Positions 22,611 to 35,360 of a stretch of DNA of 64,000 bases are shown here, in pieces (the first letter of the stretch is position 1; every line of letters begins with the position of its first letter). The position numbers were made by a program, and so were the translations under genes. The notes beneath the pieces are model-generated. The model was not told where the DNA came from and searched no databases. It worked only from the letters and a program-made list of their open reading frames with translations. This DNA is from Siphonodentalium dalli (lineage: Eukaryota > Mollusca > Scaphopoda > Gadilida > Siphonodentaliidae). The DNA is taken from NCBI GenBank assembly GCA_032622095.1, contig CP136061.1:68079127-68143126 (forward strand), given 5' to 3'.

Positions 22611-23667
22611 TATTCCCGCCAACTTGGCATCGTGCCAAAAAAATTACTTGACATTCAATCAGGAGGATAAATATTATTTTTTATGCAGCACATGATAACA
22701 CCAGACAATGCAAAATTATTGCTTTGTTCACTAAAAGTTAAATGTTTAAAGTTGGGCAACGAAAATAGAAACAAACACAAAGAGGCAAATTGGTGACTAT
22801 ATTTTCCATCGGCAACTCGAGTGTGCAATATTGTCGTATACGATTGAGAAGCGTCCCAGCCAACAATGTACATGTGTGCATTTCTAAGCTTTTGTTAAGG
22901 ATTTGTATTTGTTAAAAGGGCATAAAGCTCTAGTTTTTTTCATGTGATATACAAGATCTTCGACTCGTTATGTTGGGATATAAGATTTTATGAAACTTGT
23001 TTGATAAATTTGATTCACGACTCGTCTATGACTCATTGTGAATCAATTTATCAAACTAATTTCATAAAATCTTTTATCCCATCATAGCTCATTGGAGAAC
23101 TTCTATGTACACCCACAATCACGTGCAGCTTACGAAAATAGCCCTGTACCAATCCTGATAACACAATTAACAAGTTACCGATTGATCATAAAATATTAGG
23201 CCATTTTGGACAGCTCATCTCTTATTCACACTTTCTGATATTACCCAAGCGATGCAATGACTGATAATTGAACACAATGCACCTCTTGTAAAAAATATTA
23301 CTGGAATAAGACTTCAATTTTATCATCACCATGTGCAAAATTGGCAACAATGTGACAATGATGGGGAAAATTGAATATTCAAATCCGGTTTCCGTTTTGT
23401 TGTCGACAGTTCAACTATCTGTAGGGCCCTAGCACTAAGAGAGTTAGATTTGTTAACTGAGCATTTTATATTGATTCAGGGATTTAAAATATGAATTTTA
23501 ATTCTGAGAATTCACTTAGAAATAAATTGTTCTCCTATTTGTTGTTGATTATTAGTCATTTTTTTAAACTGTTCATCTTGTGTTCTATTGGCCTAATAAT
23601 AATGGGAACCAACCAACAATCAGGGGGGGGGTTGTAGATTTTCTCTTCTTGTAGTGTATCAGACATT
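22611..23667. other. Intron sequence with a long hairpin
   Basis: Contains an imperfect palindrome at about 22965-23095: 'gggatataagattttatgaaa' and 'tttgataaattTgattcac' on the left against 'gaatcaatttatcaaac' and 'ttcataaaatcttttatccc' on the right, with a short GACTCGTC-rich loop. The rest is unrecognised. Confidence 0.55.
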
Positions 23668-23670
23668 TAA

Positions 23671-23828
23671 CTACTTTCCGTACTGAATGGATTTTCCCAC
23701 TCAGTTAAAAAAGAATACAATGTAGATGGCAGTTAATACAAGTTCAAAAGGAGTCCTATTTATTAGAGGGAAATGATCAGATAAAATATTTGTTGATCTT
23801 ATTATCTGAACATTTCCTATGGGTATAT
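23671..23828 (-). repeat. H repeat copy abutting a TTAA element
   Basis: Begins after a TTAA-like site with 'ctactttccgtactgaatgg' and ends 'ctgaacatttcctatgggtatat'. The TTAA at 23829-23832 is shared with the palindromic element that follows. Confidence 0.55.
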
Positions 23829-23832
23829 TTAA

Positions 23833-24219
23833 CCCTTTACCCAACAAACCGGCCAAATAAAGCTTCAACAGCCTAAAATATCTTCGGTCTTTCTCAATAG
23901 AACCATACAAATATGGATATCATTGGAACCGGCTCCTTGACCACATTGTGATAGTTACAGTTATGCCCTGTGCCAATGCATTCTCTTATATATGCGAGTC
24001 GACCATAGGTCGCCTCGCATATATAAGAGAATGCATGGGCCTAAAAAAAATCTTTTTTTAACACTTTTTACCATTTTTTCTTACATTCTTTAATAATTTT
24101 ATCATTTTTAATGTGTTAAGCCAATGCATTCTCTTATATATGTGAGGCAACCTATGGTCGACTCGCATACGGTATATAAGAGAATGCATTGGCACAGGGC
24201 CGTTCTGTTGGGTAAAGGG
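23833..24219. mobile_element. PAL1, TTAA-bounded double-hairpin element
   Basis: Ends CCCTTTACCCAACA and TGTTGGGTAAAGGG, inside TTAA at 23829-23832 and 24220-24223, which is the piggyBac-type target. Two hairpins (23972-24040 and 24120-24194), each formed by GCCAATGCATTCTC and its inverse around a short variable core, are separated by an AT-rich spacer. The right hairpin is the inverse of the left, so the whole element is an inverted repeat made of two palindromes. No coding capacity. Confidence 0.75.
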
Positions 24220-24337
24220 TTAACAAAGAAAGGGTTCGATAGCAGATTTCATATCTGTGGAAAACTGCCAATTTGCAGGGTCCTGCTTAGTGCTAAGACC
24301 ATCCAGAAATAATGAAGTAAGAATACCAGGGTATATA

Positions 24338-24469
24338 CAGTAATGCCATAAATAATCGACTCACTGAGAGCTTTCCGATGAATGGCAACAACCATATTTC
24401 CGACTAAATCCTGAAAAATTACCCATAATTCTGCTGTGGTTAAGGAGTCGATTATTTAGGGCATTACTG
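24338..24469. mobile_element. TA-flanked MITE, 132 bp
   Basis: The ends CAGTAATGCC-(A/C)-TAAATAATCGACTC and their inverse form a TIR of about 25 bp flanked by TA on both sides, as in Tc1/mariner/pogo-type elements. It is the intact small reference for the copy at 58025-59724, which two other elements have interrupted. Confidence 0.75.
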
Positions 24470-24754
24470 TATTTCAGTCCCTAGCTTACAGCAAGTCAAT
24501 TCACTCTTTAAACAGTGAGAGCAACCTCTGCCAATATCTTGACAAAACATTGACTCACATAGAAAATATACGTTGAGCAACCAGAAATCTCAAAATTAGA
24601 ACAATTATTTAACACCCCATAGCGTATAAATTAAAAACTATAATTGCCTATGCTATTGTGTGTGGAACACCTATTTTTAATTTCAGGTTTACACCCTACT
24701 GTAGTTATAAATTTCTTCTTTGGATGTAAATATTCAAAAGACATTTCATGGGTT

Positions 24755-25085
24755 AAATAGAGAGTAATCAATTGGTTCAGAGTTTCTTACCCAAACGTCT
24801 CTCGCCTCGAGTGAATTATTGAATGTAATTCTCGGAACTAATTGATTACTCTATTTATAACACGTCTGCATCAATTTTTGTTCGCCAAATATGATTAAAA
24901 CATACATAATAATGCATGAAAGTCCTGATGTGGAGAAAGATCAACCACTGATAATTCAGTCTAGATCAGTAAGTGACGTAATGTCAATGACGTCACTAGA
25001 AATGACATAATTCACTAGTGACATTACCATTTTTAATAAACAGAGTTTTCAATGGAAATTGCACAGTGTAATAAGTAGTGAAATA
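24755..25085 (+). repeat. R2 dispersed repeat, copy 1
   Basis: About 330 bp closely matching 29820-30095: 'acgtctctcgcctcga', 'gaactaattgattactctattta', 'atgcatgaaagtcc', 'gatgtggagaaagatcaac', 'cactagtgacattaccatttt'. A short piece also occurs at 27640-27675. Non-coding, class unknown. Confidence 0.65.
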
Positions 25086-25744
25086 AGCATTTATATCCAT
25101 AGTAGAACTACATCATAGTTAGCAAATCAGTTCTTCCGTTACATACATTTAAAGTTGGAAGTTGTTATGATATCAATTTAATATGAGTAAAATTACCTGC
25201 ATTTCAACCAAACATAGCTTGTTTTATGAACTTGGAAACATATGAATGGGTGACTGATGGATTAGAAACAGACTGACATCATGACACTTGACACATATAC
25301 CTTATAGTGTCATATTTGGATCACTCGGTGAGGATACACATTAAAATTAAACAGAGGAGCAGTTGAATTTGCGGAACAAATACAAAATAAAAATTGTGGC
25401 ATAAATAAATTCTAACCACAGTAGAAGAGATTACAAACTTTTCACCAGTCATGGTATTGTGATTTTAACAATTAGCAAAAAGGCTCATGGTTTAAACCAC
25501 AATTAAACTCCAAGTGAAAATTTGGTACTCGTGGCTGGTATGCATGTGTCTCGGGAAACTCTAAACCCACATATATGATAGCGGGTCTGATTAGCTGTTG
25601 TAAAGTTTGTAATTCCAAAAAGTGGGATTCCGAGACATTAGCGCTAAACAAATATTACTCTAACACCAATGTTTTCAATCAAAACCATTTTATTAAAAGA
25701 GTGTGAAGTATTTCCGTGCCTGGATATAGTTTGTCTGTTACAAT
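25086..25744. other. Intron sequence, nothing recognised
   Basis: AT-rich, without exon-like or repeat structure that I can recognise. Confidence 0.4.
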
Positions 25745-26105
25745 TGCAGAATGAGGTCCCCAGAGGGCGAATTAAGTAATGCTACCCCACATCATAAAAT
25801 TTATCCTCTGGTGATCTCATTCTGCTTAGGCCTCAGCTTCTGGGAAGTATAGATCTATAAACTCAGATAAACATTGTTTTTAGTTACTCTTTCCCTTCTG
25901 TTCAGTTTCTATTTCCCATAATTTACAGAAGATAAAATGCATAATTAAGGTGACTAATGGGTGAACATCACTAGGGAGCTTCGAACTGATTCCAGGTCTC
26001 CCATAGCAGTTTAGGCCTAAGCAGAATGAGGTCCCCAGAGGGTGCATTTGGTGATGTTAGCATCACAAAATTCACACTCTGGGGACCTAATTCTGCAAAT
26101 GTTAG
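25745..26105. mobile_element. P foldback element, copy 2
   Basis: Hairpin 1 (25748-25830, from GCAGAATGAGGTCCCCAGAG to CTCTGG-GATCTCATTCTGC), a spacer with 'cttctgggaagtatagatc' and 'gaactgattccaggtctcccatagcagtt', then hairpin 2 (26020-26098, same arms). This is the cleanest view of the hairpin-spacer-hairpin plan in the family. Confidence 0.7.
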
Positions 26106-26404
26106 ATACACTAAACGCAGGCTTGTGTGATGATCAGGAGTGAATATGAGATAAACAATAAAATATTCATATAGAGTGGTTGAATGTCAATCAGATTTAT
26201 TTTTGGGAATATGTGGGCATCAATATAGTGAACCAAATAGATGCATACATGCAAGCAAAAATAAAACAAATATGTGACCACACTATTATAGAGAGTAGCA
26301 ACCAACAACAGGGGCAATCGATAGACAAGGCTAGGAGGTGGATAAACGATGTCTTTGGGGTTCTGATTCTTTCTATATTGCCTCAAATATTTAAAAGGCT
26401 ACTT

Positions 26405-26535
26405 GGCCACACTCTCCCATAGCAGTTGAGGCCTAAGCAGCATGAGGTCCCTAGAGGGTGAAATTAGTGATGCTAGCCCACTAATGAGGGACTGTCAAAT
26501 AAGCATCCTCTGGGGAACTCATTCTGCAAATATCA
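26405..26535. mobile_element. P foldback element, single-hairpin fragment
   Basis: Only the 'ctcccatagcagttgaggcc' flank and one hairpin remain: GCATGAGGTCCCTAGAGG against CCTCTGGGGAACTCATTCTGC. Confidence 0.6.
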
Positions 26536-26746
26536 GAAGAACACACATGAAGTTACATCTTCAGAGAAATGACAAGACTACAATTAATATACTCAGAATG
26601 TCAGCATGACTGTGAACTCTGTGTAAAGCCAGATAAACAAAATAATTTCTTTCTGAGGGAAAGCCTCTTCCCCCAAAAAACCTGGTCTTCAAGCATATTT
26701 ATTATCTGCAAAAAATAACTACCAGTAAATATATAGAGGATATGAA

Positions 26747-26871
26747 ATGAGTGTTTCTCTCATATGATATTTATGAAACGAGTCTAAGAATTTTCAGTTT
26801 TCTCGAGCCTCTGGCGAGAGAAAACTGAAAATTCGTGACGAGTTTCATAAATATCATATGAGAGAAACACG
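26747..26871. repeat. Long palindrome, about 125 bp
   Basis: Arms of about 55-60 nt: 'gtttctctcatatgatattt' ... 'ttttcagttttctc' and their inverse, with a loop of about 11 nt (GAGCCTCTGGC). The right-hand flank 'gaattacatattctatttatc' recurs at about 27114, so the palindrome may be one end of a larger repeat. Confidence 0.75.
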
Positions 26872-29819
26872 AATTACATATTCTATTTATCATATGACAC
26901 CTATAAATTGATTATGATGTCCAAAACGCACACAAATCTCTAAATAGCTATATGACATCGGCAGCAAAAGGTAATGTGATGTCATTTCATTGCACCGGAA
27001 GCCCAATTACACCTGGTGAACTAGCAGAAATAATATGCATGCGAAGATATAGTGCGCGCGCTATTCTGTTCTCAGTTTGTGACATTATATTGTATGTTTA
27101 TTAGATAAATACGAATTACATATTCTATTTATCGTATAACAATGTCCAAAACTATATATTTCAAGATTATAATTGCGAGAATTTCGGCATCGCGTTGATT
27201 GACGCGCATGAATTTGACCTGCATTTAGTCAGAGATGCGGCTCGGCCCCTGGCTGCCATTCAGCCAATCAGAACATACTTTTTGTCAACAAACCAATCAA
27301 ATTATCGGAAGGTGATATGAATTAGTAATTGATATGAAATTGATTTATGACATAGTTTCCAACGTAAATAATGATTGAGTCATATGATAAATATAAATAC
27401 TATGCATCCCTACTCATTTTACATACATTTAATTAAGTCTTAATTGCAAAAGCTGACAACATGCACCAATGCTTTATTTCTATAAAGAAAAAATCACCCT
27501 CTAACAATTCATCGTCTTTATATAGCAACTTATATATATTGCATATAAACACCAATCCTGTTGTATAAGGTTTGACGCTTGTGATCACTTGGAGACTGAG
27601 GTAGATCAAAATGTATACAGATCAAGTTCCCATGTCTAAAATAGAGAACAATCAATTGGTTCCGAGAATTATATAATTAAATATCATTAAAGGAATTAGT
27701 CTGTCAAAAAAAAAAAAATTATTGTCATAATACTAATAATATATGTCTAACAGACCCATTTCGCCAAAAAAATTCTAAATCGAGCAGATAGTATTTTTAT
27801 TATTATGAAATTTAAAAAAATCGCGGAAATATCCGACGGGGTAAGTCACGTGAGTGTGATCACATGACCCCAACGCGGTCACATGACCGATCATCTGCAT
27901 TGACGCTTACCGGTGACAGCGGTGGGTGGAGCTTGAAATAATTCCGCCAATCGCGTAACGAGTTGATAAATTACGTATAAAATATTGCAGTCGCCGGTTA
28001 ATTACCTAGGCCTTTACGATAAATAGCGATCATGGAATAAAACTGTTTGAATGTGCTGAATTATGAACTGGATTTGCTAGAATGTTGGATTATATAACGA
28101 ATACTGATGGCTAAAATGCACTTTGAGGCGATAAAAGTTGTGTGAAATGAGATTAATTTATGCAGAAATGCAACGAGCAAGTGGAATTTCGTGCAAAACT
28201 AATTTAACTGTTTCTAAAGGAATACAAGTTAGGCCATATAGCTTCTACTTCGTTGTACATATGGTACCATTTTCGGAAGCTAGTTTACACACTAGTGTCA
28301 TCCCGTTGTGCGCTATAGGAGTACAATTAAACACAAATGGGGCGTGATTAAAAAGGTGGTGGTTATTATACTAGTACATGTATCATGACGGCTTATATTC
28401 GTCATAATAATGTTCCTGTCTGTTTCTTCACACGAAACATTTTGTGTGGAGAAGTGCACGACTGTAAACAGCTTGCTAAAATCCTTCCAGTCAAGATCGA
28501 TAAGTGCGTAAACAAAATAATTCACTCGAATACACAAAAGACTGTCGAAACTACAATAATTATTAATTAGGCTGCAGTTTTGCAAAACAACATTTTTTTT
28601 AACTGAAGGCTAGCTATAGCCTGGCATTGTTTTTCAGTTTGTGTTTGTTGTTCGTTGTTCATTTTTTTTTCGTTTTATTTTACGTTTTTATGGCAGATAT
28701 TGACTTTCTAGAGAGGATTTTTTTTTAATTGTTAGCCTAGAAAAAATCCAATGAGTGCCACTAATAAAGAGCGTCCATGTTTTTGTCGCGGTATAGACAA
28801 TAAAGAGTGTTCTCAATTATGAACGTGCTCTATTTTTTCGATATGCCATGGGTGATTTTGTATGTGGTATTCAACTTATTGTGACATTTAAATATAAAGA
28901 GCGTCCATGCTTCCGTCTCCCAAACACAGTAGACAATAAAGAGCACTGTGTTGTCTTTTTGGAGGTACTTAATAATGGATCGCTAGCCCGCCCACAACCG
29001 AACACACTGCATCTACTAGTCATCTTGGCATATGTGGAGATGACAGATACTCGGGATATTTATATCGAAAGTAAAACAACAAAAATAACACAAAAACAAA
29101 ACGCCTAAATAGAGTTAACATTATTCAGCCCAGTGTTTATATAACATTTGGGTGCTTCTTATGTATGACCATGCAGGTAAATGGGATCCTCCGTTGCCCT
29201 TTCTATTTACTTTGGGGCATTTTACAGTGCTAACAAGTTCGCGACTGACACTGATGAATAGTCACTGAGTGATTACAAATCACCCAGTGAATATGAGACA
29301 ATCAAAGCACTACTGCCATATATTCAACAAAGCAGACACGTGGCGGCATGTTATTAATGGCTACAAAAACAACCATTCTAGGTGCTACTAATTACTTTAT
29401 TCACATAATTATTGTTTTCTATTCCAGATAAACGGCCAAAGCGGCCATACTGTCTTCATTAATTAAATAACACAATGAATAGCAACGACACGCGCACATA
29501 CAACTCCGCATTTTAGTATTGCCTGACTTATGATTACGTCATCGTAGTCAGCATAATAAACTCCGAATCTGTGTTTTTAATTTGCTCGCCCACAACTACG
29601 TCACTCATAGTTAAGTGACGGAAATCTCGAATACCAGTGGTCGTATTATTTATTTATTTTACAAGTTATTTATTATGTGATCGGAATGGGACTTGGGTCA
29701 TTTTAATCACAACAGGGAGGGCTTTCCGATTGCTTTTTGTAGTTTCTAGACCGAATAAATCCTTTAAATAGTTCACGAGAGGCAAGAGACATCAGTACAA
29801 AACGAGTGCGCACAAGTTT
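26872..29819. other. Intron sequence, little recognised
   Basis: Includes a short direct repeat of 'acgaattacatattctattta' (26873 and 27110), an R2 fragment near 27640-27675, an A13 run near 27708, and two copies of 'aataaagagcgtccatg' (about 28765 and 28892) associated with 'tagacaataaagag'. Several 60-90 codon frames occur on both strands, without domains or splice context. I see no gene. Confidence 0.4.
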
Positions 29820-30095
29820 TTACCTGAACGTCTCTCGCCTCGAACTAATTGATTACTCTATTTATTACACTTCTGCATCTATTTGGTTCATCACTCATCA
29901 GATATAATTAAAACATCCAGAATTAATGCATGAAAGTCCCGATGTGGAGAAAGATCAACTATCAAAAATTAAGTATAGATCAGTAAGTGGCATAACGTCA
30001 ATGATGTCACAAGAAATTATATAATTCATTAGTGACATTACCATTTTAAAGTAATGGCGTTTTCAATGAAAATAGGAGTGTAATAAAGAGTAATA
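29820..30095 (+). repeat. R2 dispersed repeat, copy 2
   Basis: Second copy of the family at 24755, with the same block order and small indels. Confidence 0.65.
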
Positions 30096-30329
30096 TTGTA
30101 TCCATACAACTTGTATTATAAATCTGTAGGTTTGAAATTAAGGATAAATATAATGGACATCAGTCCCGATTCAGCTCATTGCCCAAGTTTAAATTGTGTG
30201 TTTGATGAATATGGAATTTTAAAAAGATATCTTACATATAACTATCTGCCTCATCACCAAAATTATTTGAAACAAGAGCTGGCTATAACGACCTAGTTTG
30301 GGCATATATATTCAGAGAATGGAACACCT

Positions 30330-30480
30330 AAAAAAATTATCAAACACTCCTTTGAATGTCCTCATAGTCTTGAAAAGCTATACCAAATTTCATTGAGATC
30401 AAATAATCTAAGGTGGAGATATCTGCTCGGACGGACAAAAAAACCAACATTTCCAGATAACCAAATCAACAATTAACAGC
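30330..30480 (+). repeat. Uninterrupted fragment of the 'GATATCTGCTCGGAC' repeat
   Basis: Contains 'gatatctgctcggacgga' followed directly by 'caaaaaaaccaacatttccagata'. This is the join that is split by the 3.6 kb insertion at 7364-10955, so the fragment works as an empty-site reference. Confidence 0.6.
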
Positions 30481-30625
30481 ATGTATGTTAAACAGATTTC
30501 CCGCGGGTATCAGGGCTGGATTAAACCCTAATAACAATAATTTTTTCACAAACACCTAAATTTTAGTCAGATATGAGTTTGGACCAGCACAGACCCGAAC
30601 ATCATATGTTGTGGCACTTACATAC

Positions 30626-30749
30626 CTCATCTATATCATCAGCATCCACTGAGCGACTAGGTGGATCAATTACAATATATGGATATTTCCCTTCTGGTGA
30701 AGGGAGCCAGTGATTTTCTCCATTGTCACAATCATTGCTTTGAGTACAC
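30626..30749 (-). CDS. Plexin-like exon 5 (end of PSI1, start of IPT1)
   Basis: The exon is 124 nt, completing a split arginine codon (one base) and ending in phase 0, about residues 499-540. The acceptor is CATATTTCAG and the donor GAG|GTATGT. It encodes CTQSNDCDNGENHWLP, then YIVIDPPSRSVD. The two cysteines close PSI1 (the R-C-T-x-x-x-x-C pattern), the W-L follows as in plexins, and the I-x-x-x-P-x-x-x-S stretch opens IPT1. It joins exon 4 through AG|G and exon 6 in phase 0. Confidence 0.88.
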
Positions 30750-31151
30750 CTGAAATATGAGAGATGATATTTATTTATTAATGTCCAACAAAGAATCACT
30801 GTGGAGTGATAAGTGTTGAGAAGTCATGATTGTACAGGGAGTGACAAATTTAAATCCGGAATAAGCTGTGATGAATGAAACAATTATTTATATTTAATAA
30901 TCTCACTGTGGCAAATAAGTGTTCACTTGTTAAAAATGAAATACACGCAGTCTTATTAAATTTATTTGAGTGGAGAATATTAAAATTGCAAGGACTTTCC
31001 CTTTCATGACTAACCGGTCCCATCTCAACATATCTGATGAGATATTCAAAATATACATCACAAGAGTATTTTTTTTTAAATATGATTATTAAAGGTTGCA
31101 GAGCCCAAGTCCTTCGAAAAAGGTGGCTTCTTCTGAGTTGACTTTGTTTGG

Positions 31152-31288
31152 CCACAGGCCTTGTAAAGAGTGAGTGATAAATAATTAATATTTACCAATT
31201 TTATAATCTAATAGTATGTGAGGTAGTATACTATTATATTATACAATTGGTAAATATTAATTATTTATCACTCACTGTTTATAAGGCC
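31152..31288. mobile_element. Near-perfect foldback, about 137 bp
   Basis: Arms of about 60 nt: AGGCCTTGTAAAGAGTGAGT ... TATTTACCAATT and the inverse, with a loop of about 18 nt near 31211-31228. Its compact symmetry suggests a young foldback MITE; target-site duplications are not evident. Confidence 0.65.
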
Positions 31289-32427
31289 TGGGGGGAAAGC
31301 ACAAAATCTAATTCTGGCAAATATTATAACATTGGACCAAACATCATCTTCACTGTCACTGTTTCTAGTCAAAGAAAAATCACACTCCTATTATAAATAT
31401 TGTGAAATTCTGTTGAATATTGCTCATTATGTTCGCATTGAAGTTTGTTCCAAACACAACTTCTCACATATTTCTTGCTTAATGCACAGGTGTCAGGTGG
31501 TTACATGTAAATGTCTGGTTGGGGAAATGCTTTGTGGGGAAATGACCAAGTGGGTAAATGTTTGATGCATCATGGATAGTGCAGGTGAGAATGTTTGACC
31601 AGCTTAATCACATTAACCCATCCATTATTTGCATGACTTGTATTTTGCGTAACTCATATGCAAATGAAACGATCATTCGTCTGATATAATAAGCACTGCA
31701 CTCATGACACCAAGATGAAGCAAAATGAAAAGAAGCTGTCCTGCTACAGCTGAACAAGTTGAAAGAACATGCATTTTAACTTATATATTTAGCTCTCTGA
31801 CAAGCTTAAAGATGAATTATCTCTTCGTATAACAATTTTGAAATAGTTTCGTGGGTATAAAATAATAAATGTGAACCGAAGACCCCTAAACAGGAAACGC
31901 TTTTATCAATTTAAATTTATTTTAGTTTGAATATTTTCTGATATAATGCGATGATGATTAAAAGGGACACATAATTGTTCTATTTTTAGAAAAGACTGTT
32001 CAGCCGATATCAGATAGCGATAAGAGATTATTAGAGTGCTCCCGTTGTGACGCACTGAACGTCAAATGTCTCAGATTGATTGTTTGTATTGTTATATTCT
32101 ATAATTACAAGCGATAATGAGCATAATTAATGTTTATTTGACAAAACTACAAAATAAAACTTCTGGTACCATAACCACTATTGGTCACCAATGTTTATAC
32201 CAGAAAATATTTGAAATATAATCAATATTAATCAATAGAAGCATTTCCAGACAGGGGTGTTGGATTCATATCTAATATTGTATAACCATGAAACTATATA
32301 AACCATGTTTACAAAGAGATAGACCATCTTTAAGTAAACTATGAATTTGAGTCTCGAATGAGAACAGTTTAGAACAGATGTGGTATATCGGTAGGTGAAA
32401 TCATGTTAAATTTACAAACCATACTAA
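31289..32427. other. Intron sequence, nothing recognised
   Basis: AT-rich, with no exon-like structure, although small frames occur on both strands. Confidence 0.4.
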
Positions 32428-32906
32428 ATATGTGACCCGCCATATCAAATCCAGTCATAAGTCGTGATTCTTTTACCCTGTGCCAATGCATTCTCTTATA
32501 TATGCGAGTCGACCATAGGTCGCCTCGCAATGGCTCGCATATATTAGAGAATGCATTGGCCTTGGCCTAACAATTTTTTATCATTTTTAAAAAATAATTG
32601 TTTCTTACAATTTTTAGGACATAAAATAAAAAACATCCATTACCCTGCAGGGAGCCCCACACATATATAGAAGCATATGAAGAGTGTCGTCTGCTCATGT
32701 TTGTCTGGGGCTCTGTATGGGTGAAATTATAAAATTGTTAAAGAATACAAGAAAAAATTATTAAAATTGTAAAAAATTGTTAGGCCAATGCATTCTCTTA
32801 TATATGCGAGGCGACCTATGGTCGACTCGCTTATATAAGAGAATGCATTGGCACAGGGTAAAAAAATCCTGACTTCCGACTGGATTTGATATGGCGGGTC
32901 ACATAT
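32428..32906. mobile_element. PAL2, double-hairpin element inside a GTGACCC TIR element
   Basis: The outer 29-bp TIR is ATATGTGACCCGCCATATCA ... and its inverse (32428-32456, 32878-32906). Inside is the PAL structure, beginning ACCCTGTGCC and ending GGCACAGGGT, with hairpins at 32482-32562 and 32783-32861. The left hairpin has an extra AATGGCTCGC. The spacer includes a second, unrelated GC-richer inverted pair (GGAGCCCCACA ... TCTGGGGCTC). Either PAL inserted into another MITE or the family has captured new ends. Confidence 0.65.
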
Positions 32907-32989
32907 ACACAATCTAAAAGCCAGCCTTTACTTGTTTGCAGGCAAATTGTGGCAAACAACGACAAGAACAAAAAAGTGAAGGAACTGTA

Positions 32990-33138
32990 ATAATTAATGG
33001 CACGCAATCGGGGAAACACGGACTGTAATAAGTAATGGCTCGCAATCTGGGAAACACGGCTGGAATAACTAATGGCTCGCAATCGGGGAAACACGGATTG
33101 GAATAACTAATGGCTCATGATCGGGGAAACATGGCACA
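32990..33138. repeat. Minisatellite, four units of 37-38 bp
   Basis: Four head-to-tail units of 'aataactaatggctcgcaat' plus 'cggggaaacacgg', each differing by a few bases. Confidence 0.75.
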
Positions 33139-34034
33139 ATTTGACTCCCCATAAAAATGCTGAATAAAATGCTTGGTCCTAGGGAATACAATAATAAAAG
33201 TTGGAAATTCTATGTAAGATTGCATTGCATGAATGTCGGCAAAAGTATTCAGACAACGAAGAGAATCTTTTGAAGAGAATCAAAGGACATCATATGATGA
33301 CATAATGTAGTGCAGAAATGATGAACAAGAAGCAGAACAGGACTGTTGTTTGCTGATACCATTAGGTACAATCTGTGCATTGACAAATGCAATGTCAATG
33401 GTCTATCAGTATTATAATACCTAGGTGTAACTTGGACATGAAACTCAAATTTCTTAAGATGCATATCCAATCACGTGGGGAATCACGTGGTTTCGAGTTG
33501 ATGAGTACCTGCACGCATTAAAAATGGCAGAGGCGAAGAAAACACATAGAGAAATGAAGAAAAAGGTAATAAACTAGGATATGACAGATTACATAGTATT
33601 TTGGCAGCTACGAGCATATGCTACACTATTTTTCAAACAAGCTGATACATCATACATGTATGTGTGTCCAAACTCACATTTGTTTGCTCAAACATTCTGA
33701 CAAAATGTAGTCAGTCGAAGGATTTTTCGCAATGTGTTTACTATTTTCTATTTTCATGCTTTTTCTCTGCTTGGACCAAAAATATTGTTACTAATGTTAT
33801 GTTTATTGAAAGAAAGCACATTTAGTCGGCAATATATTGAACCGTGTTTAAAAAAAAAAATATTTTATCTTGTGAATCATAGCTTTTTCATTAGTGATGA
33901 GTGTACACGCACCACAATTAAGTGATGAGTTACCACGAACTTGTTCAGAATAGACTGAATAACTAGAGCATACCAAACGAGTCAAGTCTGAACCATCCAT
34001 ATAGGCAAGCTGCATGGCTAATTCACTGCAATTG

Positions 34035-34870
34035 CTGTATGGCCCAAGCAAACTGCAAAACTACGGTACTCTTCAATTTGGCGAAATAGAGCCCGTACCG
34101 TGTGCGAAAAATCTCGGTATCAATATCGCTAATTCATTATCCATGGACGCTCAAGTACAACACATTTCCCGTTCCATATTAATCGAACTCATGCGCCTTA
34201 GTCGTCTTCGCCCGTACTTAACAATGCCTGCGGCAAAAAGGTTGCTTCATGCAATATATTGTCAAGATTGGACTACTGCAATGCACTTTTCGTGGGAAGT
34301 TCCCAAGAACAAATAACTCGTTTGCAACGTCTTCAAAACTCAGCTGCGAGGATTGTAGTGCGTGCTCCGAAATCCACACATGTTTCTCCAATTTTGAAAA
34401 ACCTACATTGGCTCCCGGTGCGTGCGAGAATTGAATTTAAGTTAGCAACATTCTGCTACCGTTACTTTCAATCCTCTTCGCCAGCATACATCTCGGACCT
34501 TCTTACTTTGTATAAACCGGGGCGTGATAATTTACGCTCCAAGCAAAAACAACTTCTGGCTGTTCCCAGGTGTAACTATAAGACAATTGAACGTCGCGTG
34601 TTCACACATGCTGCGCCAAGTGTTTGGAACGCAATCCCTCTCGATGTTCGAAATTCGCAATCTCTAGAAATATTCAAACAACGAATGAAAACTCACCTCT
34701 TTAGAATTTACCCACACACAACCAGCCGCAGATGACATTGTATTATTATCCAACTGTGTGTGATTGCTATCATCCAGAGTTTGTATATAACTTGTATATA
34801 GAGTCCCAAGCGCTTCGAGCTACACCAGGGATGAGGCGCTATACAAATACTATATATTATTATTATTATT
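34035..34870 (+). mobile_element. LINE fragment (C-terminal part), 5'-truncated
   Basis: Encodes the end of a CR1/L2-like ORF2: a thumb-like NLGINIANSLSMDAQVQ, then a frameshift near 34258, then LDYCNALFVG, QNSAARIVVR, LHWLPVRARIEFKL and APSVWNAIPLDVR. It finishes 3' with GCGCTATACAAAT and a (TTA)n tail at about 34850-34870, the normal 3' signature of this LINE group. It is severely 5'-truncated, as is common for LINE insertions. Confidence 0.85.
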
Positions 34871-35360
34871 ATTAATACATTAAACTGTGTACCCTAATTT
34901 AAAGCATGTGGTTAAATTACATATAATTATGCTACTGGTGCTATTAATGGTCATTGATCACCATTTGGCAATAAGTGTAATGACCGTATATGAAATGTTG
35001 GACCATATAATAACATGAAATAATGGCGGAGGCGACAGAAAACCAATCGAATAGTATATGACATATTGCATAGTATTTTGCCAGCTACGAGAATATGCTA
35101 TAATATTTTTCAAACAAGCTGTTACCTCGTGTGTGTCAAAACACACACTTATTTAACACATTTAACTAGTGCTGTGGGCTTCACATCCATGGCCACCAAA
35201 ATTATGTCAACCGCCAAATTATTTGGGTGTATTTAATTCACAATTCAACTGAATATAATTAAACCAAAGTACCATTACATTACATGCAAATTGACCGGAT
35301 TTGATTTTAATACATGGTTTGGTATACAGTGTATATATTTTCAACGTCTAGAATGAATGC

